This document shows, piece by piece, positions 48,086 through 59,059 of a stretch of 64,000 nucleotides of DNA. Within the stretch, counting starts at the first letter, position 1. The number at the start of each line of letters is the position of its first letter. The stretch spans positions 1,922,001 to 1,986,000 of the forward strand of contig JBLDXI010000033.1 in assembly GCA_047495785.1 (NCBI GenBank), given 5' to 3'. The position numbers and the translations under genes are program-made. The notes below the pieces were generated by a model. That model was not told where the DNA came from, searched no databases, and saw nothing but the letters and a program-made list of their open reading frames with translations. The stretch is from Lepidodermella squamata. Taxonomy: Eukaryota > Gastrotricha.

Positions 48086-48759
48086 TACACGGCTAAGTCA
48101 ATGATCTGCGCCGTAAATCGTAATAAAAGCATTTCGTGGGACGGGGATATGGCTTGTCACTCGTCTACTGTCAACAAATGTCAACGACGTAAGAGAGGCC
48201 ATATAACACCCGACTGTGGGAGATACATTCCTACGTTGGTATTAGCAAAAATACCATCTTCCTCGCTCTTTCCCCAACACTCGACTCCACTATTATCATC
48301 GCCTCGTTCATAAACACTTGCTCGGTAAATATAAACACTTGTTATCTTGTAGTATATAGGCATTCTTCGGCTATGGGACCTGCATTACCACGGCGCGCGA
48401 GAGCAGGAGACGGGGAAGTGCCGGCGAAGAGGCGCTCTCACTTGCGCACTTTTGCCTCTGCGATGCTGCTCGTCCCGTGTGTTTGGCGTCTCGTCATCGC
48501 GCTCCTTATTGCGCTCTCCCACGAACGCTTATTAGCCTACTCAAAAATACAACACCGAGCAATAGAAAAATCATTATTCCTAATATTTACCGCTATCATA
48601 TTTATCACAATTATCTTAGGGTGTTTTTCCTTTCTTCCTGTGTTTACTCTATCCATGGCTTCATACAACTAATTTGTTACATCTTGTTTTACAGTTGTTG
48701 TAGAATTTTAATTGTTTAGCGTTATCGTCCCCAAGCTCGGCTCAAAATTGGGGCAACCA

Positions 48760-51700
48760 ATGAAAATCGTAACATTGGAGAAGTCAGGGCTGATCAAATC
48801 AGCTTTGCTCATCCTCGTCATATTTTCCGCAGCTGGACAGGTCGACGCAATACTTGGTAATTTATAAAAAAATTGCACAGCTTAAAATTAATATTTTTCT
48901 CGACTACAGAAACTTTTGTGAATTACATCTACTGGGGCCCGGCTGGTTACACTGCGCGGGTTGGTGTGTGTCCCGGAAATGACATCGAACTGGATGCGGC
49001 CGAAGGTGGGCCGCTGTTGACGCTTCAAAACGCAGACGAATGTGCTGAAAAATGCATCGCGCTTTCTAATCAAACCGAAAAGCACCCGGCATGCGTTGGC
49101 TTCACTTATTCAACTTCGACGAAACGTTGCTTATTGAAATCGAAATCATGCGGCGCCACCGTGATCAACGGCTCGACAGATACATCGATGATGTTTGACG
49201 CATTCGGTAAATTCGCCTATTATAAATTGTGATATTTAAACTAAATTTGCTGCTCATTATTTAAGGTGGAACCGGCTGTCCAGTCGGGTTTTATGGCTGG
49301 AACTGCTCTTACTACTGCAGTTGCGCTAATAACGATGTTTGCAACCCAGTCGATGGGTCATGTCCAGGTGGCTGTTCTGATCATCATTGGGGTTGGGGCT
49401 GCAGTTTAAGTAAGATTCTTAACATTTTATTGTGTCAAATTTTTAATGATTTTTTTTTCAATTTTTAAAGTCAACAGCTGCTTTTACGACAACGAAGGTG
49501 GAGCTCATTACAAGGGCTCTCGTTACAACGCCATCAGTGGAGCCATGTGCCAGCCTTGGTATCAACGTCAGCCTCACGATCACAACTACACCGATGCAGA
49601 TATGGCTGACGGGTCGTTATTAAAGGCGAGGAATTTCTGCCGAAATCCAAAGCCTTCGAACGATAGTACCAATGCGCAACCACAGCCAACAGAACCGTGG
49701 TGTTACGTGTTGGACAAGCCGGACGGTGAACGCGAGACTTGCTATGTCAAGAAGTGCAGTAAGTTTTGTGGCATCATCATTCATCATACTGCGGTGTCTT
49801 GAAGAGAGATACCGCTCAGCATATAAAATGCAAATTGTAGCTAATTATTTGTTTACATTTCTCACGCGCGTACTGCGCGTTTTTGTTTGTTAAGCCCTTC
49901 AAAGCACATCAAAGCACTTGAAAAATCTGCTTGCTTTCAGGTTGCGAATTCGGCCGTTACGGCACTAATTGCGAGCGCGAGTGTCCCGAGGGACGCTATG
50001 GCCAGGACTGCCGGTTTACGTGCCAATGCAACGCCGATGAAACTTGCAGCAAACTAACCGGCAAATGTCAAAGTAAGCGTTGAAACAAGAATGAAGCATA
50101 ATTTGGTTCTAACTTGAATTGCTTCTAGAATGCCCGCCTGGTTTTTTCGGTTCCGGCTGTTTGAGGCGATGCCATTGTCGAGATTCGTCTGAGGTGTGCG
50201 ATTATCGGAGCGGTGCGTGTACCACCTGCGCGGAGGGATTTGGCGGCGTAGATTGCTACACAAAGCTACCTTTTTTGAGCCAACAGCCTTGGGTCTCGAA
50301 ACGCTCACCATCCTCACTAACCCTAGCCTGGCAAGGCTGGTTTGCGTGCCACGTGACAGGTGGGTGTGGCGAGGGCCCCATCAACGGTTACATTGTCGAG
50401 TACCATCCGAAGAATGCTATGATCAGCAAATGGATTCAGGCATTAGTTTCAGCCAACACGACCGAAATCGAAGTAACGAATTTACACGATGACGTCATTT
50501 ACGAGCTTCGGGTGACGCCGATTCACGCGCAATGGCTGCAGGGTTTAGCCTCGGTTCCTGTTGAATTTCAACTCTGCGGCGATCCCAAGTCTGCGCCTCG
50601 TGACGTTGAGATATCGCACAAGAATTGCAACGAACATTTTTGCGAGGCTGATATTTCTTTCAGCAAAATCGCGAATCTCACAGAGCTCAACTGCGACAGT
50701 TCGAAGGTGACTTACGTTGTATCCTACGGCGAAATGGTTCGAAGCTCCAGCGATTTGGAGGCAAAAGAACCGGCGACCTACCAGACTGTTTCATGCCACC
50801 ACAGCAGCGAGTCGAACAGATGTAAACTATCTCTTGGCAGGCTGGCTCCAGGGTCAATTTTCAGCGTAAAAGTGTGCGCATCTTCAGCAAAAAGTGCGCC
50901 AACTTTCCTGTGGAAACGTCTCAGCGAAACCATGCTCGACAAAAAGTGCGGGCCTGTTTTTGCAACCACCCTGAAAACACCGCACGCTGAGCCTAGCGCG
51001 CCTCGTAATTTGACGCTGAATCACGTCGGGCCCCGTCGGGCTTTTATTGAATGGCAAACTCCAGCAACTCCAAACGCTCCAATCAAATCGATTTACTATT
51101 CAGTTGAGTTGAATGAGCGAAGAATTCGAGCGTGTGGTTCGGTTGAAAAATCCAACGTCGTAACATTTTTCGTCAACACTACTTCAGCGTATTTGGAGCC
51201 GTTGAAACCTCATTCAGACTACACTGTAACGGTGTTCGCGCACAATCCTGACCAGAAATCAAGCCAAAATGCGTCACTGGAATTCGCCACCCAACCTGCG
51301 AATCCTGAGGCACGGCTCAGTGCACGGGTGAAACAAATCGGGCAGGATTTTGTGCAAGTCTCCATCGAAGAACCATCGTGCCGGCAAATTCATGGTGACA
51401 TGGCTGGTTTCCGGTACGAGGTTTCCTTAGTAACACCTCGAAACGGGTCAACCCTTATCAGTGGAAATTCGAATGAGAGTGACTTCCGCATCGGCGGCTT
51501 GGAGCCATTTTCAAATTACGTCCTTGTTGTTCATTTGATCAATAACAAGGGCCCAGGCGGACCAAGCTCTCCTATCAAATTCCAAACCAAGGAATCAGTA
51601 CCAGCTGAACCTCGGCGCCTTGAAGTTATGAACATTTCTTCGAATTCAATGCAAATGGCTGTTGCATTGCCACCGAATCCTCGAGCTCAAGTTAAGTACA

Positions 51701-52639
51701 TCGAAGTCAAGCTAATCGATCTAGATCTAACCGCTCCTAGCAGCACATTACAGAAAAAGGGTGCCCCCATTCTGCGCTCAGCTAACTCGACAAAGGATGC
51801 TGAGGCGAAAAAAGACATTATCCGTGTAAAAGCTAGCGCTGATGGGAACATCGCGCTGTCTGATTTGCGGCCTAACACCAAGTACCGAGTTCAAGTCAGA
51901 GCTGTCGCGGAAACTGGCGCCAGCGAATGGTCTGATCCTATCATGATTCGGACAAGGAAGGAAAACTACGGAACAAGCTTAGAAGATGCGATGGCTGCAA
52001 TCTACGACGAATCGAGCTATTTCGAATCTATGCCGTTAATTGCTGGCTGTATCGTTTCGATTTTATTTGTCATCCTGATTTTCTCCGGCGTTGCGGCGTT
52101 CGTCATCATGTGGCGACGGCGCATTTCTCGGTCGATGGTACCTGCAGCAAGCAGTAGTCTGTCGCGAAGTTGCACCTCCGGCGGCACTTCGTCACCATCA
52201 TCTTCAACCGCCGCAGACGACGTGCAAGGTCGATGGAGGACGATTCCCCATTTCCTTCAGGTAAGCAACGTCGTTCTTCAAATCCTTACACCGAAACCTA
52301 ATTTATTTTCAAAATTTTTAGGAAATGAAGGGTGAAAGTATGATCTACACGACCCATGATGTGATTGGGCTGTGTGATTCTCCGCCTACGACATTCATGC
52401 CTCTTGGACATCCTGGTCATTCGATTCAGGTCAACACTGATAACAATCACAGCACTTGCTCATCAGCATCACCCGACAGCAACAACAGCAGCAGCGGCGG
52501 CATTGTTGGAGGTGGCCTCCTTAAAAAGGTCAATGCGCCAATGCCACCTCCGCGTCCGTTGCTGCGTCCTCCTCAACTTCAAGCTAAACCCGATCCTCGT
52601 AAAACAACATCGAATTCAAGATTTAACGCCAGGAAATAG
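48760..52639 (+). CDS. Single-pass membrane protein: PAN/apple, EGF, kringle, EGF x2, FN3 x5, TM
   Basis: Exons 48760-48856, 48910-49206, 49266-49409, 49471-49758, 49941-50072, 50129-52260 and 52322-52639 encode 1135 aa. Signal peptide residues ~1-30. A PAN/apple-like domain (~35-131) has the CxGFTYsxxxxxCLLKSxxC pattern. An EGF/laminin-like repeat (~133-179) contains GFYGWNC. A kringle (~181-275) has six cysteines, CQPW, NFCRNP and PWCYV. Two further EGF-like repeats (~276-350) precede about five fibronectin III domains (~355-935). A TM helix (~956-981) followed by RRR leads to a ~150-residue Ser/Pro-rich tail with PPPRPLLRPP and no kinase or phosphatase. The exon phases keep each small module on its own exon. 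It looks like an adhesion or ligand-binding receptor; the ligand is unknown. Tie/Tek share EGF-FN3 order, and HGF shares PAN-kringle, but neither matches overall. Confidence 0.85.
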
Positions 52640-53368
52640 ATGCTCTGGTTGTTATTGTTATTAACGGAAAGATTTTTTTTATCAAAATTTTGTTGACGCA
52701 TCATCTACCTCTCGGATACATGCTCGGATAAAAAAGCGTGTGAATTTTGTAATCTCCCGCGTTGTTGATGTCCATGATAATTATGTTCAGGCGCGAGGTT
52801 TGGCTGTTATATATTATACAGAAATGGATGGCCTCACGCTTTTACTGTATAACTTTTTCTACGTTTTTTTCACACGGATGGTCGATGCGTTCTCAATTAT
52901 TATATGCCAATATTATATGAATCAACTTGAGATGAAATCGGATTTTTTTCAAAGGAATAAAAATGTCGCTCAATCATTATATTTCTGTTTTTTTTGTCTT
53001 TTCTTTGAAATTTCGGAGGGTTCCAGTAGCGGCCTTTGTCTTTGCAATAAGTTCGACGATTGGACGATGGCTGCTATATGAGATAGGGATATCCCTTGTT
53101 ATGCGCTTTTCACTCAGAAATCAAACTTTGTGTTTGGATAGAAAGCAAGGTTTCGCTTGATGTAAGACATTTTTCGCAAGTGAACTTTTCTGACACGAGA
53201 GACCGATGGCTGCAAAATAGTTTCAGCAATCAGCCAAAGATTAAGCGATTAAAAGAGATGAGCAATTCGACACATTTTCAAAAACTTATTCATATTTTTT
53301 ATTAAATTATTTACCAAACAGCAGTAGTAAAATTTAAGCTGATTGAGAGCTGTAACTTGAAGTTGTTT
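52640..53368. other. Convergent 3'-UTR region
   Basis: AT-rich, no ORF with a domain. AATAAA on plus at 52956-52961 and on minus at 53303-53298 are plausible ends for the kringle/FN3 gene and the C1GALT-like gene. Confidence 0.55.
53298..53303 (-). terminator. AATAAA polyadenylation signal of the C1GALT-like gene
   Basis: Reads AATAAA on minus, ~66 nt after the stop at 53369. Confidence 0.6.
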
Positions 53369-54513
53369 TCATGTCCAGGCCAGTGAGTAATTTGAAACTC
53401 GAAGCTTATCCAGCATAGCTTGAAAATTGGAATGATCAGCATCGAAAGCTGTTGAAGTGATCCCAGCTCTGAAATGGAAGAATAAATATTCGAATTGGAG
53501 CATGCCACCGGCATCGATGGGATGGAATGCGATGGCCGAGTCCGAACAACAATCCACGCCTTCGACGAAGCGATACGCATCGTGAACTCGTATCCATTCG
53601 TCATCTCCGACTCCGCCAGGCAGCAGATGCTTACCAGCTTCAAAAATTAGGAAACGCTGCCGGCCTTTCGAATCCCTTGAATCTGAAGGCGTGATGTTGA
53701 TGCTTTTAAGGCATCTTCCGAGTTCCAAGTCGTATCCGTTTTTCACCTCGAAATGATTATGACTCGGAGCGCAGACTGTAGGAAGTGAAAATGCCTCACC
53801 AACCAGTAATGCCAGGGCTTTCCACGATATCACATTTGCGGAGCCGTGAGCGTAATGAACTATGTCTTTCGGATTTTTCGGAATTGAATAGGGATCATCT
53901 CCATTTATCAAATCTCTTCCAAAGTAGAACGGCTTATTCGCGTCGTAGTCGGCCAGAAATAGTCGAAGGTTATCCATGACCATGTATGTATCATTTTCAG
54001 CGATGATAAACCACTCAAAATCGCTGAGATGCTCATCGTGAGCCCATTTCAGTGCATTCCTTGTTTGAGCCCACGATTCTCCCGCACTCGCGAAGCCTAT
54101 CGATCCAATATTCAGGTCAGTTTTATCGGATATAAAGACTATTGATGTACATCGAGTTCCCCATGTCAGCTTAACGTAATTGGCAACCGAGTCGTGTAGG
54201 TCCGAAGCTGTTCGGCACATGCAAAGTATTCGTATCGAGCGTTGGAGCAGTGCAGAAACATCTTTGTTATCAAATACTGATTGCCGATTCACCGCCGCCT
54301 TAATTGATAGCAATAACAATGAAATATTCTCGGGAAATTTGCAAGATAATTTACCTCAACAGGAGACCTCAGTCTAGCAAGTGATAAATATCGGCGATCG
54401 ACAGTTACAAGTTCTTCCGAAATAAACTCTAGCTCAATTAGAATGTATGTCGCTAAACAACATGCAAAGCAAAAAGCTATCACCACGAAAAGGCATCTTC
54501 GTTTCCGTTCCAT
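53369..54513 (-). CDS. C1GALT1-like (core 1 beta-1,3-galactosyltransferase family) protein
   Basis: Exons 54513-54355 and 54298-53369 encode 362 aa, the size of C1GALT1. A short cytosolic Arg/Lys stretch and one TM helix (residues ~8-28) make a type II Golgi protein. The GT31 fold is seen in ILCMCRTASDLH (~residue 65), TWGTRCTSIVFISDK, WAQTRNALKW and DFEWFIIAENDTYMVMDNLR. The last equals the DxD region, but the usual DDD is END here. Downstream, FYFGRDL, YAHGSANVISWKAL (usually YSGGAGYVLSKEAL), DLELGRCL and FHPIDAGGM are in the family's order. C1GALT1 adds galactose to GalNAc-Ser/Thr; the altered metal and glycine motifs leave activity or donor uncertain. It may be a diverged paralog. Confidence 0.85.
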
Positions 54514-55442
54514 ATATACTTGTCTTCCACAATGACTAGCAACTACCAATACCACAGCACGCCCTCCGCAAATATATGTCCCTTTGATGCGGTAATGACC
54601 GTGAGCGGCACATTGACATCGGAACGGTAATATTACGCTTGTTTCGGCGCACAATAATTGTTATATAACCTGTTTTACAGTTGTTTACTGATGCTATAAT
54701 GGTGTCGCGTTGCTCGTGAAAATGTTATTGTATCCGAGCCGCAAAAAATCCTGGCGGATAATATCATATCGATGCGAACTGAAATCACTTCGAATACAAA
54801 AGAAATAAAAGTCAACGGTAGCAAAAAATGGTTTATTGATGAGGTATAGTAAATAAGGAAGAGCAAAAAGCTTTTCATGCGAGACTAATGGCTTTTCTTA
54901 CATTATTTATCGTGCGATTTAGCTCACGTGTCGCAACACCTGCTGATCAGTGAACCGAGCTCATCATCGGTAAAATGACCCAGTGCGCTTCAACTTAGGC
55001 GAAGACCCGCATCCTATCCTGCCTATGTACCTTTCCAATAAATGCCAACAGCCTGGCCCATGACACACGACGGCGATGCGGAGAGTAAATATGCATATAC
55101 CCGAATTACTTGCATTCATAAATTTTTTCATGCCTATCACTGTGTTGCTAATAAACAGCATAACAACCCCGTCTAGGTGAGAGGGAAGGGAAGAGAGCAT
55201 CAGCATATATTGTTTGCTCGGGCGAAATCGATCGACAACGCGCTCTATGCATCGGAGCTCCAAAAATTCTACCTTGCCTGTATAAACTAAGGACTATTTA
55301 TATAAATCATAAGCACTCCGAATCGCTAGCGATGATTTTACACCCCAACTTTGATGATTTTCGATTTAGCCACCGCCTAAAAGGGCGATGATTAGAAGCA
55401 AAAAACGGCGACGCCGCAAAGTCGATAGGTTTTTTGTTGCAA
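54514..55442. other. Divergent promoter region
   Basis: About 930 nt between two divergent glycosyltransferase-like genes. No supported exon. One open frame at 54964-55263 has no recognisable domain. Confidence 0.55.
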
Positions 55443-57006
55443 ATGACAACCGAAGGACCGAAACGCCGACTTTACGACGGCTACCGCTACCAACTTATAA
55501 CTAGTCCTAATTTAATAACTCGACGAAATCTAACCGGTGCTCTGTTTCTTTCTGCCGTATTGTCTCTCGTGCTTATCGCCGTCGTTTATCCCGAGGTGAT
55601 TTCTTCGCACAAACGAATTTCTTGGTCTACTTTTACTGCTTGGAGCCAATCTGCAAACAATTTTCTGTTGGGAATTTTCCGACCTCAACGGCCGCAACTC
55701 TTTCACGAAATGGCCTGCGATAAGTTTTTTGTTCACAAACTCGCGAACTGCTCCAGTCAGCTTATTTCTCGAGGAAAGCAGCACGAATGGCCAGCGATGC
55801 GATCCCCGTTGAATTACTTAGATTTTAGTCGAATTCTTCTAGTCCTTCATTACAACGTGCCAAACTATGAATCTGCTGCCAAGATATATGCAGTATATTA
55901 TAAAGTATTTTCGAAGGTCGTTTTTTGTGGACCCGAGGACGATGCATCTGCGTTTTGGCCCCATTACACAAATCAGAGCGAATATTTTTTGTCAAAAGAG
56001 AAGGCACCGTTTGTGACTTATGGCTCTTACATTGGTGCGCACACAATTACGGCCTATGCTTGCCTCGCATATGCAGTCGATCGAATTCATGATGATTTCG
56101 ACGGCGCTGTAGTCATGTCAGATGACGTCATTCTAAACTATTGGAACCTGAAATCGGTTTACAACAAGTCCTTAGAGAAGCCTTGGGCTCTCAAGTCTGA
56201 AAGAGAATTTCCGTTCAGTATTGATAAGGTTCAATATGAATACGTTTTTCAATGTTTTCGAAATGTTTTCTTTTTCAACAGGCTGATTTCTGCGAAATGA
56301 AAAGCTCTAACAATTCAATTGACTGCCGTCCAGGGCTCGGATTTTGGGGCTGGCCCTCTAGCAATCGACCTCAAATTCTAAAACTCTTTGACCATCTCGA
56401 CAATTTGGCGAATGGCTCGGCATCTTGGTCTGACAGTTACGTGAAAGATCGCACGCCTGAGCAATGGCAGAGCTTTTGGCATGAAATCAAAGCTAATTTG
56501 ACAAATGCAACCGGTGGCGAGCGCCGTCTTCTTGGTTTAGCGAGCGGTGATTGCTTTTATCTACCGAAATCATATTTTCGCAACGGAATACCTGTGTTGA
56601 GACTCTTCGGGAAGTGAGTTTCATTGAATGATTTATTAAGATAGATCAAATTTAATTAAAAAATCCCAGACACAAAATATTTCTGGAAATTGGAACTGTG
56701 TCCGTACTTCGATCGCTTGCTTCGAGTAAAGAGGTGCAAACGATCAGTTTCGAAGCTCAAGATTGGGGGCAAGGCATTATTCGAGCTCACCCATTCATCG
56801 AAGCTTACAAAATGTCATATGAGCTCGTGCATCCGTTCAAAATTAGCAAACTCGACGCTCATTATTCCTTTCTGAAAAATGAAACAGAACTTGAAGTTGT
56901 GGCTGTAAAAGATCCCGTGGCTATTACAACGGCTTGCGTTTACTGCAACCTCGTCAAACTTGGAAATGCTTACGCTGAATTTTTCGCCAATCCTCCGTAC
57001 TATTGA
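55443..57006 (+). CDS. Type II membrane protein, probable glycosyltransferase-like, family not recognised
   Basis: Exons 55443-56228, 56282-56613 and 56670-57006 encode 484 aa. A short N-terminus with basic residues precedes one TM helix (residues ~33-55), then a large lumenal part. At ~140 there is a strand-rich ILLVLHYNVPNYES, then KVVFCGPEDD, and near residue 220 AVVMSDDVILNYWNL, which resembles an Asp-containing nucleotide-sugar site. N-glycosylation sequons are visible. The C-terminal third has several His/Trp and Cys residues and ends ANPPYY. This reads like a Golgi glycosyltransferase, but I cannot name a GT family and the enzymatic role is inference. The last splice (phase 2) restores KHKIFLEIG. 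It diverges from the C1GALT-like gene, which may only be coincidence. Confidence 0.78.
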
Positions 57007-57098
57007 AACGTATCATAGAGAGCTCTTACACAAAATTTATCAGATTTTCTGCTGTCAATTTTATGATTCTTATATATTTTCATGCTCAGGTACAAAAA

Positions 57099-57104
57099 AA
57101 TAAA
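57099..57104 (+). terminator. AATAAA polyadenylation signal
   Basis: Canonical hexamer ~95 nt after the stop at 57006; belongs to the glycosyltransferase-like gene. Confidence 0.65.
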
Positions 57105-57180
57105 GGCTTGAACGTCAGACAAGTTTTAGATTTTTACTTCTGCTAATATTTGTGTATGAAATTATACGAGTATTTAATTT

Positions 57181-57887
57181 CTAGCACAGGTAATATTTTG
57201 TGTAATTGTTGGCTTTAATGCACTCCAATTGATCGACAACTGTCCGCCATGCTACTAGCATGACTATTACACCCGCAACAACGGCTACGCCAATGCTGAC
57301 TGACGATATGATGATTGAAATTCTGTAGTACCTCAAATTATGAGGCCGCTGAAGAGCGTAGACCAGGGCTGGTATCGCTAGGAACCAGAGGCCAATTACG
57401 GCAGATATTATGCTGGTTATTATTGCAGCCCTGCGGTATCGAATTATTAGCTTATCTCGTTCCAGTTGAGCAGCATTATTCGGTGGCTCCTTCTGCTCTG
57501 ATACAAATACCGAATCGCTGTCATCCTGATCAGTCTGAGGCAAGCTTGATAGCTGTTTTTCTGTCGATGATGGCTTGCAGCAAATATATCGGTTTGATTT
57601 CAGAATTCCCGATGAAGCGCTATGCTTGTTGCTTTGTACCTCGTGTATAGTGCTGATGTCGCGCTCCATGAATCTCGGTTGAGGCAGCCATATATCAGCT
57701 GTTGATGCCGGTGAAGCTGGTATTTGTGAGTACTCTTGCTCAGCACTATCAGTTCTGACCTGACTAGTTGAAGAGTTCGGCGTTTTGAGATTGAGATTTT
57801 CAACATTTTGCCCTGCAATTTAAAAATTTGAGCGATTCAACAATTCACGATGCGAAGATTTATTAGGTAGGTACCTTTCTGTGGCAT
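57181..57887 (-). CDS. Small two-TM protein, CD225/dispanin-like
   Basis: Exon 1 is only 13 coding nt (57887-57875, MPQK plus one base); exon 2 is 57812-57181. Together they give 214 aa. Residues 1-135 are hydrophilic, Ser/Thr/Gln-rich. Then come two hydrophobic segments, AAIITSIISAVIGLWFLAIPALVYAL and a Ser/Gly/Ile-rich second helix, separated by a short basic loop. The first ends in IPALVYA, as in the first segment of CD225/dispanin proteins (IFITM, proline-rich TM proteins), and the second resembles their TM helix. The cytosolic-side CC palmitoylation motif of IFITMs is not seen. It ends YYLC. An acceptor TTTCAG just above the ATG indicates a 5'-UTR intron. Family call is tentative; an unrelated double-TM protein is possible. 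Confidence 0.65.
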
Positions 57888-59059
57888 TGAAAGACTTGCG
57901 TATCTGAAACGGTTTTTAACACATGAATGCGTGAAAAATTAATTCATAAAAGTGAATTCGTCATTGTCATCTTGCGCTTTGCATTGTCGACGATCCACCA
58001 CAGTTTCTATCGACCAACTTGCTCTTCGCTCATAGATATTGTAATAACGGCGCTGGGTGTGTAGGCTGCATGACTCCTAGTCGCATATCGAAACTTGAGT
58101 TTATTCAGCCGCCTACTTCGTGCATAGCTGCGTACGCTAAATTCTAGCTACACACGCTTCGATCCCTTGCATATTGATTTGCTTGGTCTTATTATCATTG
58201 CATTTTGAAGTCCTTGAGCTGAAATCTCGCTATTATTGCTCAGGGCCCTGGAACCTTTTTATGCCCGTGTTGCAATGAATTTTCATCCAGCGCAATATTA
58301 TGTTGTCAACACTTCTTTCAACAACAACTTATAGGTGTTTGCATATAAAATTCGTTCAGAAAAATATCCACGAATGTCCATGATTTTGGAACTTCTAACA
58401 CGGTGCGATAACTGTTTGTTTCGAATGGGATAGCGTATTCCATAGAATAGTATTCAATCTCAAATAATAACCCCCTAGAATAATAGCCCCAAAAATTCAC
58501 AGAAATACCGGGCCCGAAGGTTAATAATTGCCCGCCTCGAATTGCCAGGCGGCTGAAAAACAGGTTGAAGCTTGGAAAATCTTGTGGCCTGAAATTATTA
58601 GGAATAGCTTTTCCTACTGCGGAATCACTACTGCATGAAAGGTTTAGGTAGTTTAGATTTAGCTGGCAAAGGCCTTTTGGAGGCTGCTCATATCAGCCTA
58701 TTGAATTGATTAAAATGATGACGTGATGTTTTTCGGTTAATAATCAGTTACCTCCCTCGAATAATTGCCACTATTTTCCGACTTCGGAAAAATAATAGCC
58801 ATGACATAATAGCTGTTGGTTCAAAAATAACAGCACAAAAATTCCATATTCTTTTTTATTCAAAAAATTGTCGAGATAGACGAAAAGAGATGGTGGCAGA
58901 ATCCGTAATTGTTCGATTTTGCCGCAAAAATGCTGGGTACGATAATCATGCAAAAGACATCAAAGACGAAGGAATAATGAAATTCAATGAAATATCTGCT
59001 AAAATGCATAATAATGTTTTACAGTAATAAGAAGCGTGGAATAAAGTCTGGAACCAGTT
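57888..59059. other. Noncoding region with AT-rich repeat phrases
   Basis: Between the CD225-like gene (5' side) and the SMC2 3' end. No ORF of note. The stretch 58461-58812 repeats phrases such as AATAATAGCC and AATAATTGCC and contains a perfect short hairpin at 58774-58791. A minus-strand AATAAA lies at 58860-58855. Confidence 0.5.
58461..58812. repeat. Cluster of AATAATAGCC/AATAATTGCC phrases with a hairpin, possible degraded transposon
   Basis: Related phrases occur near 58480-58490, 58523-58533, 58760-58769, 58791-58800 and 58805-58812, often after CTCGA or CTAG. TTTTCCGA (58774-58781) and TCGGAAAA (58784-58791) form an 8-bp hairpin with a 2-nt loop. No transposase or clear terminal repeats. 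Confidence 0.35.

Larger units (their letters stand above)
38705..48759. other. About 10-kb intergenic region without a recognisable gene
   Basis: Both strands were read. Short open frames exist but none has a domain, good splice partners or conserved motifs. I see no tRNA, rRNA, snRNA or transposase. AT-rich tracts alternate with CpG-containing patches (for example 44400-44530, 45380-45500 and 47560-47620). Simple repeats include GCC/GCA at 47581-47605 and (CG)6 at 48074-48085. It may hold distal regulatory DNA or 5'-UTR exons for the kringle/FN3 gene at its right end. Confidence 0.55.
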
